From the NCBI GenBank assembly GCA_021295875.1, contig JAGWBN010000003.1, positions 6,914 to 43,970 on the forward strand: a DNA stretch of 37,057 nt, given 5' to 3'. Under the pieces are notes generated by a model. That model saw only the letters and a program-made list of their open reading frames with translations, did not search any database and was not told the origin of the DNA. Positions 8,175-16,157 of this stretch are shown piece after piece (position 1 is the first letter of the stretch; every line of letters begins with the position of its first letter). The stretch is from Pseudomonadales bacterium. Lineage in GTDB: Bacteria; Pseudomonadota; Gammaproteobacteria; Pseudomonadales; Azotimanducaceae. Made by a program: the position numbers and the translations under genes.

Positions 8175-8807
8175 CTGCAGACCCGCCTGATCAGGTCGCT
8201 CCTGGTCCACTGCCTCGCCTTCTGGGGCGGTTTCTCCATCATGTCCCTCGAACTGCTCGGGGGGCGGATTCTTGCCCCCTGGTTCGGCAGCAGCATCTAC
8301 GTTTGGGGCAGCATCATCACGGTGTTCATGTTGTCGCTGTCCGCCGGCTACCTGATCGGCGGCCGGCTCAGCCTGCGCGCGCCGACGCTCGCCAAGTTCG
8401 GCTGGATCTTCGTGCTCGCGGCGCTGGTCCTGGCGCCCGTGGTCTACCTGGCGGAACCGGCCATGGCCTGGGTCTTCGAACGGATCGAGGATCCCCGCTA
8501 CGGTAGCCTGGCGGCATCCCTGGTGCTGTTCGTCGTACCCACCGTGGTGCTCGGTGCGATTTCACCGTACGCCGTGCGCCTCCTGGTGCGCTTCCGCGAA
8601 GAGTCCGGCAATGTGGCGGGCACGCTCTATTTCGTGTCCACCATGGGCAGCGCCCTCGGCACCCTGGCGACGAGCTTCTACTTCGTGCTGTGGTTCGAAA
8701 TGGACACCATAGTGGTCACCCTGGCCGGTGTTCTGCTGGTTCTCGGCGCGGCGGGCGTCGGCGCACGCCGTTTGGACCACGACGGGAACGATCATGCCGA
8801 TGCTTGA
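8175..8807 (+). CDS. Polytopic membrane half of a spermidine-synthase-like pair
   Basis: Membrane protein resembling the N-terminal membrane region of fused membrane/SpeE-like proteins. Hydrophobic segments lie around VYVWGSIITVFMLSLSAGYL, IFVLAALVLAPVVYLAE, LAASLVLFVVPTVVLGAISP and DTIVVTLAGVLLVLGAAG. The track begins at ATG 8241, but the conserved text (LAFWGGFSIMSLELLGGR) starts upstream. The frame is open back to the previous stop and has no ATG, GTG or TTG there. A CTG at 8175 has GGAG eight bases ahead, so I propose a CTG start (210 residues) that restores the first helix. The 3' end overlaps the SpeE-like gene by 14 bp, so the two are surely co-translated. Role unknown: it may anchor or partner the next protein. 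If CTG is wrong, start is 8241. Confidence 0.72.
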   Translation: MQTRLIRSLLVHCLAFWGGFSIMSLELLGGRILAPWFGSSIYVWGSIITVFMLSLSAGYLIGGRLSLRAPTLAKFGWIFVLAALVLAPVVYLAEPAMAWVFERIEDPRYGSLAASLVLFVVPTVVLGAISPYAVRLLVRFREESGNVAGTLYFVSTMGSALGTLATSFYFVLWFEMDTIVVTLAGVLLVLGAAGVGARRLDHDGNDHADA

Positions 8808-9714
8808 ACGACCGCCACGCCGACGAAGACGAGCCACCGCAACCTGGGCCCTGCTCGCGTTGGCCTGCTGCACGGCGGGTGCCGACGAGGAGGTCGTGCA
8901 TCGCGAACGCTCCCTCTACCAGACCATTCTCATCACCCAGGAACCCTCGCGCCTGTGCATGAAGTTCACGATCCGGGATCGCGAGCGCAACCAGTCGTGC
9001 ACGGACCCGCGCTCACCGAAGCGCATGGTGTTCACCTACACCCGCATGATGATGGCTTCCCTGCTCCTGACGCCCGACCCCGGAAGCGTGCTCGTTGCGG
9101 GCTTGGGCGGCGGCACCCTGCCCACCGCCCTGGCCGACCTGCTGCCCGGGGCGCGGATCGAGATCGCCGAAATCGACCCGGCCGTGGTGCAGGCGGCGCG
9201 GACCTACTTCGGGTTCGAGACCGACGACCGTCTGCGGGTGCATGTGAGCGACGCGCGGGTGTTTGTCAAACGCGCGCTCGCCCGGGGCGAACACTACGAT
9301 CTCGTGCTCCTCGACGCCTACAGCGGCGACTACATTCCAGAGCACTTGATGACCGTGGAGTTCCTCGCCGAGGTCCGCGCCCTGCTCGCACCCGGGGGCG
9401 TCGTCGCCGCCAACACCTTCGCCACTTCGATTCTCTACGACCATGAATCAGAGACTTACCGCGCAGTGTTTGGAGAATTCTTCAATCTGCGTCTGCCGGA
9501 TAGCAACAACCGGGTGATCCTCGCGAGCAACAGCCCCCTGCCCACCAGGGCGACGTTGCGCGACAACGCCCGCTCCTGGCACCGACGCCTGCGTGCCTAC
9601 GACGTGCCCATCGCGAGCTATCCGTCGCGCCTGTCGCGCAAGGTCGACTGGGACGACACCAAGCGGGCGCTGACCGACCAGTACTCGCCGGCGAACCTGC
9701 TCCGCGCTCGGTAG
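8794..9714 (+). CDS. Exported spermidine-synthase-like protein (class I methyltransferase fold)
   Basis: 306 residues from ATG 8794, which overlaps the preceding gene by 14 bp. The first 30 residues are a basic stretch (RPPRRRRRATATW) then LLALACCTAGA, which reads as a signal peptide. The rest is a SpeE-like Rossmann fold: VLVAGLGGGTLPTAL (nucleotide-binding loop), IEIAEIDPAVV, VHVSDARVFVKRAL, and LVLLDAYSGDYIPEHL. The canonical spermidine synthase gate motif DSTDP is not seen; DAYSGDYIPEH replaces it. I infer a non-polyamine function, possibly extracytoplasmic, where SAM or decarboxylated SAM is not normally available. The family with this layout is common in gammaproteobacteria and is annotated only as spermidine synthase by homology. 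Confidence 0.8.
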   Translation: MPMLERPPRRRRRATATWALLALACCTAGADEEVVHRERSLYQTILITQEPSRLCMKFTIRDRERNQSCTDPRSPKRMVFTYTRMMMASLLLTPDPGSVLVAGLGGGTLPTALADLLPGARIEIAEIDPAVVQAARTYFGFETDDRLRVHVSDARVFVKRALARGEHYDLVLLDAYSGDYIPEHLMTVEFLAEVRALLAPGGVVAANTFATSILYDHESETYRAVFGEFFNLRLPDSNNRVILASNSPLPTRATLRDNARSWHRRLRAYDVPIASYPSRLSRKVDWDDTKRALTDQYSPANLLRAR

Positions 9715-9754
9715 CTCCCTATACTCGCGACTCCGCCCAACAACCCGGTGCACC

Positions 9755-11338
9755 GTGTTCGACTGGTCTTTCCCGCATCCGTCCCGACGCGCCCCGGTGC
9801 TCGCGCGCAACGTCGTGGCGACCTCCCAGCCACTGGCGGCGGCGGCGGGCGTGGACATCCTGCGCCGGGGCGGCAATGCCGTCGACGCCGCGGTCGCCAC
9901 CGCCATCACGTTGACCGTCGTGGAGCCGTGCAGCAACGGCGTCGGCAGCGACGCCTTCGCCATCGTCTGGGACGGTGACCGGCTGACGGGCCTGAACGCC
10001 TCGGGACGCTCGCCCGCGGGATGGACGGCGGACCGCTTCGCCCGCCACACGACGATGCCGGTCACCGGCTGGGACAGCGTCACGGTACCCGGCGCGGTGA
10101 GCGCCTGGGTCGCGCTGTCGCAGCGCTTCGGCGCGCTACCCTTCGGCGAACTGTTCGACGCCGCCATTCGCTACGCCCGCGAGGGCTTCCACGTCGGTCA
10201 CGAGACCGCCGTGATGTGGTCTCGGGCGGCTGAAACCTACGCGGCCTTTCCACACTTCCTGACGCACTTCCTGCCGGACGGTCGACCACCCGCCCCCGGC
10301 GAGGTGTTCGTCAACGCCGATCTCGCCGGGACGCTGACGCTGATCGCGGACACCGAGGGAGAGGCCTTCTACCACGGTGTCCTGGCCGAGCGCATGGAAG
10401 CCGCGGCCCGCGACGCCGGCGGTGCGCTAGGGGCGGAAGACCTGGCGAACCATCGAGTCGACTGGGTGGACCCCATCGTCCAGGAATACCGCGACGTGGA
10501 GTTGGCCGAGATTCCGCCGAACGGCCAGGGACTGGCCGCGCAGATCGCCCTGGCCATCCTCGCGCACTTCGATGCAGGCGAGCATGCCCCCGGCTCCGCC
10601 GATTGGACGCATCTGCAGATCGAGGCGATGAAGATCGCCATCCGGGCGGCGTTCGACCACTTCGCCGATCCCCGGGCCATGCACGTGCCGCCTGAAGCCC
10701 TGCTGGAACCCGGTTCGATCCGCCGCGCCGCGAACGGCATCGGGCGTAGCGCGGCACAGCCGCCGCCCGCCGCGTTGCCGGTCAGCCGCGACACCGTGTA
10801 CCTGACCGCGGCCGACGCCGACGGTCGGATGGTGTCGATGATCCAATCGAACTACATGGGATTCGGTTCGGGCGTGGTGATTCCCGGTACCGGCATCGCC
10901 ATGCAGAACCGGGGCGCCGGCTTCGTCCTCGACGCCGACCACGTCAATGCCGTCGGCCCCGACAAGCGCCCCTACCACACCATCATTCCAGGCTTCGTCA
11001 CCGCCAAGGGCGCGCCGCTGATGGCCTTCGGCGTCATGGGCGGCCACATGCAGCATCAGGGTCACGTGCAGATGGTGACCCGCATCTTCGACCACGGCGA
11101 GAATCCCCAGGCCGCCTCCGATGCGCCCCGCTGGCAGGTCACGCCCGAATACCGGGTTCTGCTCGAGCCGGGCTACTCCCCAACGACGGCGCGGGAACTC
11201 GCCCGCCGGGGTCACGCCGTGGAAGTCGCCGGCAGCCACAGGCCCTTCGGCGGCGCGCAGCTGATCTACGCGCTACCCGGCGGCGGCTACTTCGCCGCCT
11301 CGGACCATCGCAAGGAGGGCGCGGCCGTCGGATTCTGA
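9755..11338 (+). CDS. Gamma-glutamyltransferase family protein, apparently cytoplasmic
   Basis: Ntn-hydrolase of the gamma-glutamyltranspeptidase family, 527 residues, GTG start. These proteins are made as one chain that cleaves itself before a threonine, which becomes the nucleophile. The predicted cleavage site here is the threonine of DTVYLTAADADG (about Thr347). The large subunit opens with VVATSQPLAAAAGVDILRRG and GGNAVDAAVATAITLTVVEP; the small subunit contains GFGSGVVIPGTGIAMQNRGA and FGVMGGHMQHQGHVQMV. There is no N-terminal signal peptide, unlike secreted Ggt, which suggests a cytoplasmic YwrD-like member with a substrate other than periplasmic glutathione. It follows the SpeE-like gene by 40 bp and probably shares its transcript. 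Confidence 0.88.
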   Translation: MFDWSFPHPSRRAPVLARNVVATSQPLAAAAGVDILRRGGNAVDAAVATAITLTVVEPCSNGVGSDAFAIVWDGDRLTGLNASGRSPAGWTADRFARHTTMPVTGWDSVTVPGAVSAWVALSQRFGALPFGELFDAAIRYAREGFHVGHETAVMWSRAAETYAAFPHFLTHFLPDGRPPAPGEVFVNADLAGTLTLIADTEGEAFYHGVLAERMEAAARDAGGALGAEDLANHRVDWVDPIVQEYRDVELAEIPPNGQGLAAQIALAILAHFDAGEHAPGSADWTHLQIEAMKIAIRAAFDHFADPRAMHVPPEALLEPGSIRRAANGIGRSAAQPPPAALPVSRDTVYLTAADADGRMVSMIQSNYMGFGSGVVIPGTGIAMQNRGAGFVLDADHVNAVGPDKRPYHTIIPGFVTAKGAPLMAFGVMGGHMQHQGHVQMVTRIFDHGENPQAASDAPRWQVTPEYRVLLEPGYSPTTARELARRGHAVEVAGSHRPFGGAQLIYALPGGGYFAASDHRKEGAAVGF

Positions 11339-11393
11339 CCCGGTCGGCGCACGCGCCCGTCAGGGCCCCCGTTCCAATCGACCAACTCGTGGG

Positions 11394-11831
11394 CTATTCC
11401 CCGGCATCGAGGGCCAGCGAGGCGGAGTTCAAGCAGAATCTCATGCCGGTCGGTGCCGGACCGTCGGGGAACACGTGGCCGAGATGGGCGTCGCAGCGGG
11501 CGCAGAGCACCTCGGTGCGGACCATGAACCAGGACCGGTCCTGCTTCGTGGCGACGGCATCGGCGTTCACCGGCTCGGTGAAGCTCGGCCAACCCGTGCC
11601 GGAGTCGTACTTGGTCTCCGAACCGAACAACGGCGTGCCGCAGCACCGGCAGTTGTACATGCCCTTGGTCTTGGTGTCCCAATACTCACCGGTGAACGCC
11701 CGTTCCGTCCCCGCACGGCGCGCCACGCGGTATTGTTCGGGCGTCAATTCCGCGCGCCACTCGTCATCCGACTTGACGACCTTGTCGCCGGTGCCGGGAA
11801 CCTCGGCCCGCTGCGCCTTGTCCATAGCCAT
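11394..11831 (-). CDS. msrB: Peptide-methionine (R)-S-oxide reductase MsrB
   Basis: Repairs the R epimer of oxidised methionine in proteins. At 145 residues it is a stand-alone MsrB domain. The zinc site is complete with Cys61/Cys64 in [11 protein letters not shown] and Cys110/Cys113 in [12 protein letters not shown]. The selenocysteine-equivalent catalytic Cys133 lies in [10 protein letters not shown]. The stretch [10 protein letters not shown] is also diagnostic. It is divergent from alaA with only 57 bp between, an arrangement I recall from pseudomonads. In the minus-strand leader TAGAAT lies about 33 nt before the start and could be a -10 box, but I see no good -35. Confidence 0.96.
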   Translation of the reverse strand: MAMDKAQRAEVPGTGDKVVKSDDEWRAELTPEQYRVARRAGTERAFTGEYWDTKTKGMYNCRCCGTPLFGSETKYDSGTGWPSFTEPVNADAVATKQDRSWFMVRTEVLCARCDAHLGHVFPDGPAPTGMRFCLNSASLALDAGE

Positions 11832-11888
11832 TGCTGTACCATTCGCGCCCTTGATTCCGGAGCGATTCTACACGTTGAGCCGAACATC

Positions 11889-13148
11889 ATGAGTACCGAA
11901 CCTGCCCAGGTGGCGCCGTTCGCGCCGCGCCGACGACCCCACATCGTCAAGTCCACCAAGCTCGCGGACGTGTGCTACGAGATCCGCGGTCCGGTGCTTG
12001 CCGAGGCCAATCGCCTGGAGGAGGAAGGACACCGCATCCTCAAGCTCAATATCGGCAACCCCGCCCCGTTCGGCTTCCACGCACCCGAGGAACTACTGCG
12101 AGACGTGATCCACAACGTGCCGGCGTCCCAGGGATACTGTGAATCCAAGGGCCTCTATTCGGCCCGCAAGGCCGTCATGCAGGACTGCCAGCGCCAAGGG
12201 ATCGCCAACGTCGACGTCGACGACATAACCATCGGCAACGGTGTCAGCGAACTCATCGCCATGAGCATGCAGGCGCTGCTCAACGACGGCGACGAAATGC
12301 TCCTGCCGGCCCCGGACTATCCACTGTGGACAGCCGTGGTGAAACTCTCCGGCGGCGTTCCGGTTCACTACCGCTGCGACGAGGCCGATGGCTGGGCGCC
12401 CGATCTCGACGACATCCGCGCCAAGACTACGAACCGTACCCGGGGCATCGTCGTCATCAACCCCAACAACCCCACCGGTGCCGTCTACAGCCGCGCGACA
12501 CTCGAAAGCATCACGGCCTGGGCCCGGCAAAGGGACCTCGTCCAGTTCGCCGACGAAATCTACGCCCGAATCGTCTACGACGACGCCGTGCACCATCCGC
12601 TGGCGTCGCTGTCCAGCGATGTCCTCACCGTCACCTTCAACGGCCTCTCCAAGGCCTACCGGGTGGCCGGCTTCCGCACGGGATGGATGGTCGTCAGCGG
12701 ACCCAAGGAACGGGCCCGGGACTACATGGAGGGTCTCGACATCCTGGCATCCATGCGTCTTTGCGCCAACGTGCCGACCCAGCATGCCATCCAAGGGGCA
12801 TTGGGTGGCCACCAGAGCATCGAGGACCACACCGCGCCCGGCGGCAGCCTTTACGAGCAACGGCGCATCGCCCACTCCATGCTGAACCAGATCGAAGGCG
12901 TCAGTTGCGTCGAGCCCGGTGGCGCCCTGTACGCCTTTCCAAGGCTCGACCGGGAGCGGTTCGGCATCGTCGACGACGAACGTTTCGTCCTCGACCTGCT
13001 GCGCAAGGAGAAGATCCTCGTGGTCCAGGGAAGCGCCTTCAACATCGACGCGCCGGACCACTTTCGGCTGGTGTTCCTGCCCCGGGCCGACGAGCTAACC
13101 AACGCCATCGCCCGCATCGGCGACTTCCTCGCCACCTACCGTCAGTAG
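11889..13148 (+). CDS. alaA: AlaA-type pyridoxal-phosphate aminotransferase (alanine transaminase)
   Basis: Class I/II aminotransferase, 419 residues from ATG 11889 (the track start at 11475 lies inside msrB on the other strand). The N-terminus KSTKLADVCYEIRGPVLAEA and the piece LKLNIGNPAPFGFHAPEE are characteristic of AlaA of E. coli, which interconverts pyruvate and alanine with glutamate/2-oxoglutarate. PLP-binding residues are visible in INPNNPTGAVYS (Asn), FADEIYARIVYDD (Asp, Tyr) and the Schiff-base lysine in FNGLSKAYRVAGFRTGWM, which also carries the phosphate-binding arginine. Full length with no defects. Divergent from msrB. Confidence 0.93.
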   Translation: MSTEPAQVAPFAPRRRPHIVKSTKLADVCYEIRGPVLAEANRLEEEGHRILKLNIGNPAPFGFHAPEELLRDVIHNVPASQGYCESKGLYSARKAVMQDCQRQGIANVDVDDITIGNGVSELIAMSMQALLNDGDEMLLPAPDYPLWTAVVKLSGGVPVHYRCDEADGWAPDLDDIRAKTTNRTRGIVVINPNNPTGAVYSRATLESITAWARQRDLVQFADEIYARIVYDDAVHHPLASLSSDVLTVTFNGLSKAYRVAGFRTGWMVVSGPKERARDYMEGLDILASMRLCANVPTQHAIQGALGGHQSIEDHTAPGGSLYEQRRIAHSMLNQIEGVSCVEPGGALYAFPRLDRERFGIVDDERFVLDLLRKEKILVVQGSAFNIDAPDHFRLVFLPRADELTNAIARIGDFLATYRQ

Positions 13149-13216
13149 GTGTGCCGCGGGGCGCGGCGCGTTGGCGTCTCGCTGGGCGGAACTCGGTGCC
13201 CGGTTGGCCAGTACGG

Positions 13217-14296
13217 TCAGGCGACCAGTTCCGCGACGCGCTCGGCGATCGCCAATGACGCAGTGAGTCCCGGCGACTCGATGCCCAACAGGTTGACGAG
13301 GCCCGGGACGCCGTTCTCGGCCGGTCCCTCGATCACGAAGTCCGATGGCGGCGCGCCGGCGGGCGCGAGTTTGGGACGGATGCCCGTGTAGCCCGCGTGC
13401 AGGCGCGACTCGTCGAGGTCGGGATAGTAGCGGCGGATCGCCGCGACGAAGCGTTCGAAGTCGACGCCGTCGAAGCCGTAGTCCTCGTCCTCCTGCCAGA
13501 CCACGTCGGGCCCGAAACGCGCCTGTCCGCCGAGGTCGAGGGTGACGTGTACGCCCAGTCCGCCAGCTTCCGCCACCGGGTACACCAGGTGCGAAAACGG
13601 CGATTTGCCGGACAGTGTGTAGTAGTGCCCCTTGGCGTAGTAGCCGCGGTGTGCGGCACCTAGGCGTGCGGCGATGGCCGGCCCGGCAAGGCCGGCGGCA
13701 TTGACCACGATCCGGGCATCGAGGGCGAAGTCGCCGCAATGAACGCGCACGCTCCCGTCTCGCCGCTCGAGATCGGTGACTTCCGTCAGGAACGCGATCG
13801 TTCCCCCGCCGGACTCGACATCGCCGACCAGGCTCAGCATGAACGCGTGGCTGTCGATGATTCCCGTGGATTCCGAGTACACGCCCGCCAAGGCGTCCAC
13901 CTTGGGCTCCAGTGCAAGCATCTCGGTCCGGGTCATCCAGGGGAGTTCGCCGACACCGTTCGCCCGTGCCTGGCGCTGGTAGCTCTGGAGAGTGTCGAAC
14001 TGGTCCGCCGACGTCGCCACGATGATCTTGCCGAGCCGCCGATACGGCACGTTGTAGGCCTCGCAGTACTCGTAGAGCAACGCCTTGCCACGCACGCAGG
14101 TGTCCGCCTTGAGCGAACCGGTCGGATAGTAGATGCCGGCGTGGATTACCTCCGAATTGCGGCTCGAGATCTCCGAGCCGATCAATTCGTGGCGCTCCAG
14201 CACAAGAACCTCCCGACCGAGCCGGGCGAGCGTGCGAGCGACCGCGAGGCCGACCACGCCGGCGCCGACGACCACGGCGTCGCAACGTTCAGCCAC
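13217..14296 (-). CDS. FAD-dependent oxidoreductase, L-2-hydroxyglutarate oxidase-like
   Basis: DAO/GlpO-fold flavoenzyme of 359 residues. The N-terminal dinucleotide site is VVVGAGVVGLAVARTLARLG, followed by an acidic end of strand two (VLVLERH). The segment SSRNSEVIHAGIYYPTGSLK is strongly conserved in L-2-hydroxyglutarate dehydrogenase/oxidase relatives (LhgO/LhgD), as is GIIDSHAFMLSL. The C-terminus PGLVNLLGIESPGLTASLAI carries the second FAD contact. Likely reaction: oxidation of a 2-hydroxy acid to the keto acid with electrons passed to a quinone or oxygen. Canonical LhgO is somewhat longer (about 400 residues), so a related substrate is possible and I give no symbol. It lies 29 bp downstream of tusA on the same strand, so the two may share a transcript. 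Confidence 0.83.
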   Translation of the reverse strand: MAERCDAVVVGAGVVGLAVARTLARLGREVLVLERHELIGSEISSRNSEVIHAGIYYPTGSLKADTCVRGKALLYEYCEAYNVPYRRLGKIIVATSADQFDTLQSYQRQARANGVGELPWMTRTEMLALEPKVDALAGVYSESTGIIDSHAFMLSLVGDVESGGGTIAFLTEVTDLERRDGSVRVHCGDFALDARIVVNAAGLAGPAIAARLGAAHRGYYAKGHYYTLSGKSPFSHLVYPVAEAGGLGVHVTLDLGGQARFGPDVVWQEDEDYGFDGVDFERFVAAIRRYYPDLDESRLHAGYTGIRPKLAPAGAPPSDFVIEGPAENGVPGLVNLLGIESPGLTASLAIAERVAELVA

Positions 14297-14325
14297 GGGG
14301 GACGGCGGCCTCGAGACGGCGGCCC

Positions 14326-14559
14326 CTACGCACCCTTGCGGATAACAAACAAGTAACGCTCACCTTCCCTTTCCGACGTCACGAGTTCGTGGCCCATGAA
14401 CCGGCAGAAATTGGCAAGATCCCGCACCGTCGAGGGATCGGTGGCGACGACGGACACCGTCTCGCCAGGCGACATCTCGCGAACCTTGTTGCGGACGATC
14501 ATCAGGGGTTCGGGACACTCAAGCCCCACGGCGTCGATGGCGTGGTGCATTCCGCTCAT
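14326..14559 (-). CDS. tusA: TusA-family sulfurtransferase
   Basis: Small sulfur-carrier protein, 77 residues. The active-site cysteine is in the family motif GLECPEPLMIVRNKVREM (Cys15), and DPSTVRDLANFCRFMGHEL is the typical second half. TusA receives persulfide sulfur from IscS and passes it on for tRNA 2-thiouridine or other sulfur transfer. The TusBCDE partners are not in the window. The start could be the first or the fourth codon (both Met). The upstream side is a 221-bp divergent region shared with the large operon. Confidence 0.93.
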   Translation of the reverse strand: MSGMHHAIDAVGLECPEPLMIVRNKVREMSPGETVSVVATDPSTVRDLANFCRFMGHELVTSEREGERYLFVIRKGA

Positions 14560-14780
14560 GGTGCAACCGCGGAGCCCGGAAAGCCGGCAATCTTATCCAA
14601 TCGACGAAACCCCCGCACGGCGGCGGGGACGCCGACAGGCGTCGAGAAAACACCTTGACTGCGCCACCGAGCGCGCGGACACTCGAAATTGGAACTCGCT
14701 CGCGTGGCGACTGTCAAAGTTGGCGACATGATCTCGCCTCGGGCGGCGATAGTCGATGGCCACGCCCTGAGGGTAGGCTC
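14560..14780. promoter_or_regulatory. Divergent region upstream of the 15-kb envelope operon
   Basis: 221 bp between tusA (minus) and the first operon gene (plus). A TTGACT at 14655-14660 is followed after 17 bp by GACACT, a good -35 with a poor -10, so only a weak promoter candidate. A strong ribosome site, GAGGG at 14769-14773, sits seven bases before the GTG at 14781 and decides that start. I see no clear operator palindrome. Confidence 0.4.
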
Positions 14781-16157
14781 GTGCATAGACGGCGGAACAA
14801 AACGGTAACGAGCATCGCGCTGGCGGCGTTGGCGCTGGCCGCCGCAACGGCGGCGCAGACGCCGCTCACCGATGCGGAACCGGCGAGGCCACGGGTCGCC
14901 GAAGAACTGCGGATCGGCGACGCCATGGTCGGCAACGAGGTGGATGAGGCCGCCGACAAGGTAACGTTGGGCGAGTACCTCGAGGCGGTCAACATCGTTG
15001 AACTCGTAATCGACAAGATCGAGCGGCGCTCGAGCCGCTACGACATCGAGTTGGCCAAGCCGCTGGTGGTCCTCGGCGATGCGCTCGTCGGTGTCGGCGA
15101 CCACCCCGGCGCATTCGGCGCATACGACCGAGCCCTGCACATCACCCGGGTCAACCAGGGACTGCATGATCCCAGCCAGGTGGACATCGTCTACCGCGAA
15201 GCCGCGCTGCATGCGGCCAATGGCGACGCCGAGCGGGCCAACAAACGCCATGAATACGCCTACAATCTCCTATTGCGAGCTTTCGGGAGCAACGACCCGG
15301 CCCTGCTCCCCGGGCTCTTTGCGCTCGCGGACTGGTACCTCACGAACTACAACATCTTCTCCGCGCGGGCCCTGTATCGACATGCGGTGTACGTCGCCAA
15401 CAAGTCGGACAACGACGACGAGGTGGCCACGATCCGCGCCTTGCGCGGTATCGCCGCAAGCTATCTCAGCGAGCGCTTTCCCCCCTACCACGAACCGCAG
15501 ACACAGTCCTCCGCGTCCAGCGGACCCTACACCAGCCGAACCCGTACCATCGGCTCGATCAACAGCTTCTCCCGGGGCGAGCGGGCCCTCATCGAAGTCG
15601 TCAGAGTCGTCAACGCACAGGCGGACGCCACCAACGAGGACCGGGCCGCCGCCATTCTGGAACTGGGCGACTGGTTCCTGATGTTCGAAAAGCACGAGCG
15701 GGCAATGACGCTCTATCGCCGGACGTGGGAACTGTTGAGCGCGAACGAGCCTTTGCTTGCCGAGACATTCCAATCACCCACGCCGCTGTACCTGCCGTTG
15801 CCGCCGGGTCCAGAAAAGTCCCGCAAAGCCACCGGCGGGCCCAGGAATGGCGTCATCGAACTGTCCTTACGGATCGATGAGCAAGGTGCCGTCAGCGAAA
15901 TCGACATGCTGCGTTCGGTTCCCAAGGACCTCATGGACACCGAAGTGCGTCGCGCCGTGCGCCGCGCACGGTATCGGCCCGCCTTCGACGGTCAGGTTCC
16001 GCGCGCGACCGAGGGTGTTCTCGTCAGCCACCCCTTCATCTATTTCGCGACCGACGAAACTGCGGACCCCGACGGGGCCGTGGCCGAAGGCCGCGACCAA
16101 GCCAATGCCAACCGAACACCGGTCGATGCCATCGCCCAGGCGCGAGGTCACCCATGA
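14781..16157 (+). CDS. Secreted TPR protein with TonB-type C-terminal domain
   Basis: First gene of the large operon, 458 residues. GTG 14781 is chosen because GAGGG precedes it and the resulting N-terminus (basic RRRNK, then SIALAALALAAATAAQ) is a signal peptide; the track start is 42 codons upstream and gives no signal. Residues about 40-360 are helical with TPR-like repeats (for example ALVGVGDHPGAFGAYDRALH and ILELGDWFLMFEKHERAMTL). Residues about 365-430 match the TonB C-terminal domain: GVIELSLRIDEQGAVSEIDM, then MDTEVRRAVRRARYRPAFDG. It lacks the TonB N-terminal membrane anchor and Pro-rich spacer, so it would be free in the periplasm or attached to another component. Stop overlaps the next ATG (ATGA). 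Confidence 0.8.
   Translation: MHRRRNKTVTSIALAALALAAATAAQTPLTDAEPARPRVAEELRIGDAMVGNEVDEAADKVTLGEYLEAVNIVELVIDKIERRSSRYDIELAKPLVVLGDALVGVGDHPGAFGAYDRALHITRVNQGLHDPSQVDIVYREAALHAANGDAERANKRHEYAYNLLLRAFGSNDPALLPGLFALADWYLTNYNIFSARALYRHAVYVANKSDNDDEVATIRALRGIAASYLSERFPPYHEPQTQSSASSGPYTSRTRTIGSINSFSRGERALIEVVRVVNAQADATNEDRAAAILELGDWFLMFEKHERAMTLYRRTWELLSANEPLLAETFQSPTPLYLPLPPGPEKSRKATGGPRNGVIELSLRIDEQGAVSEIDMLRSVPKDLMDTEVRRAVRRARYRPAFDGQVPRATEGVLVSHPFIYFATDETADPDGAVAEGRDQANANRTPVDAIAQARGHP

Noticed and set aside
6639-8210. 523-residue minus-strand ORF spanning apbE and the hydratase
   Set aside because: It lies antisense to a confirmed crotonase and out of frame with apbE; no domain is visible.
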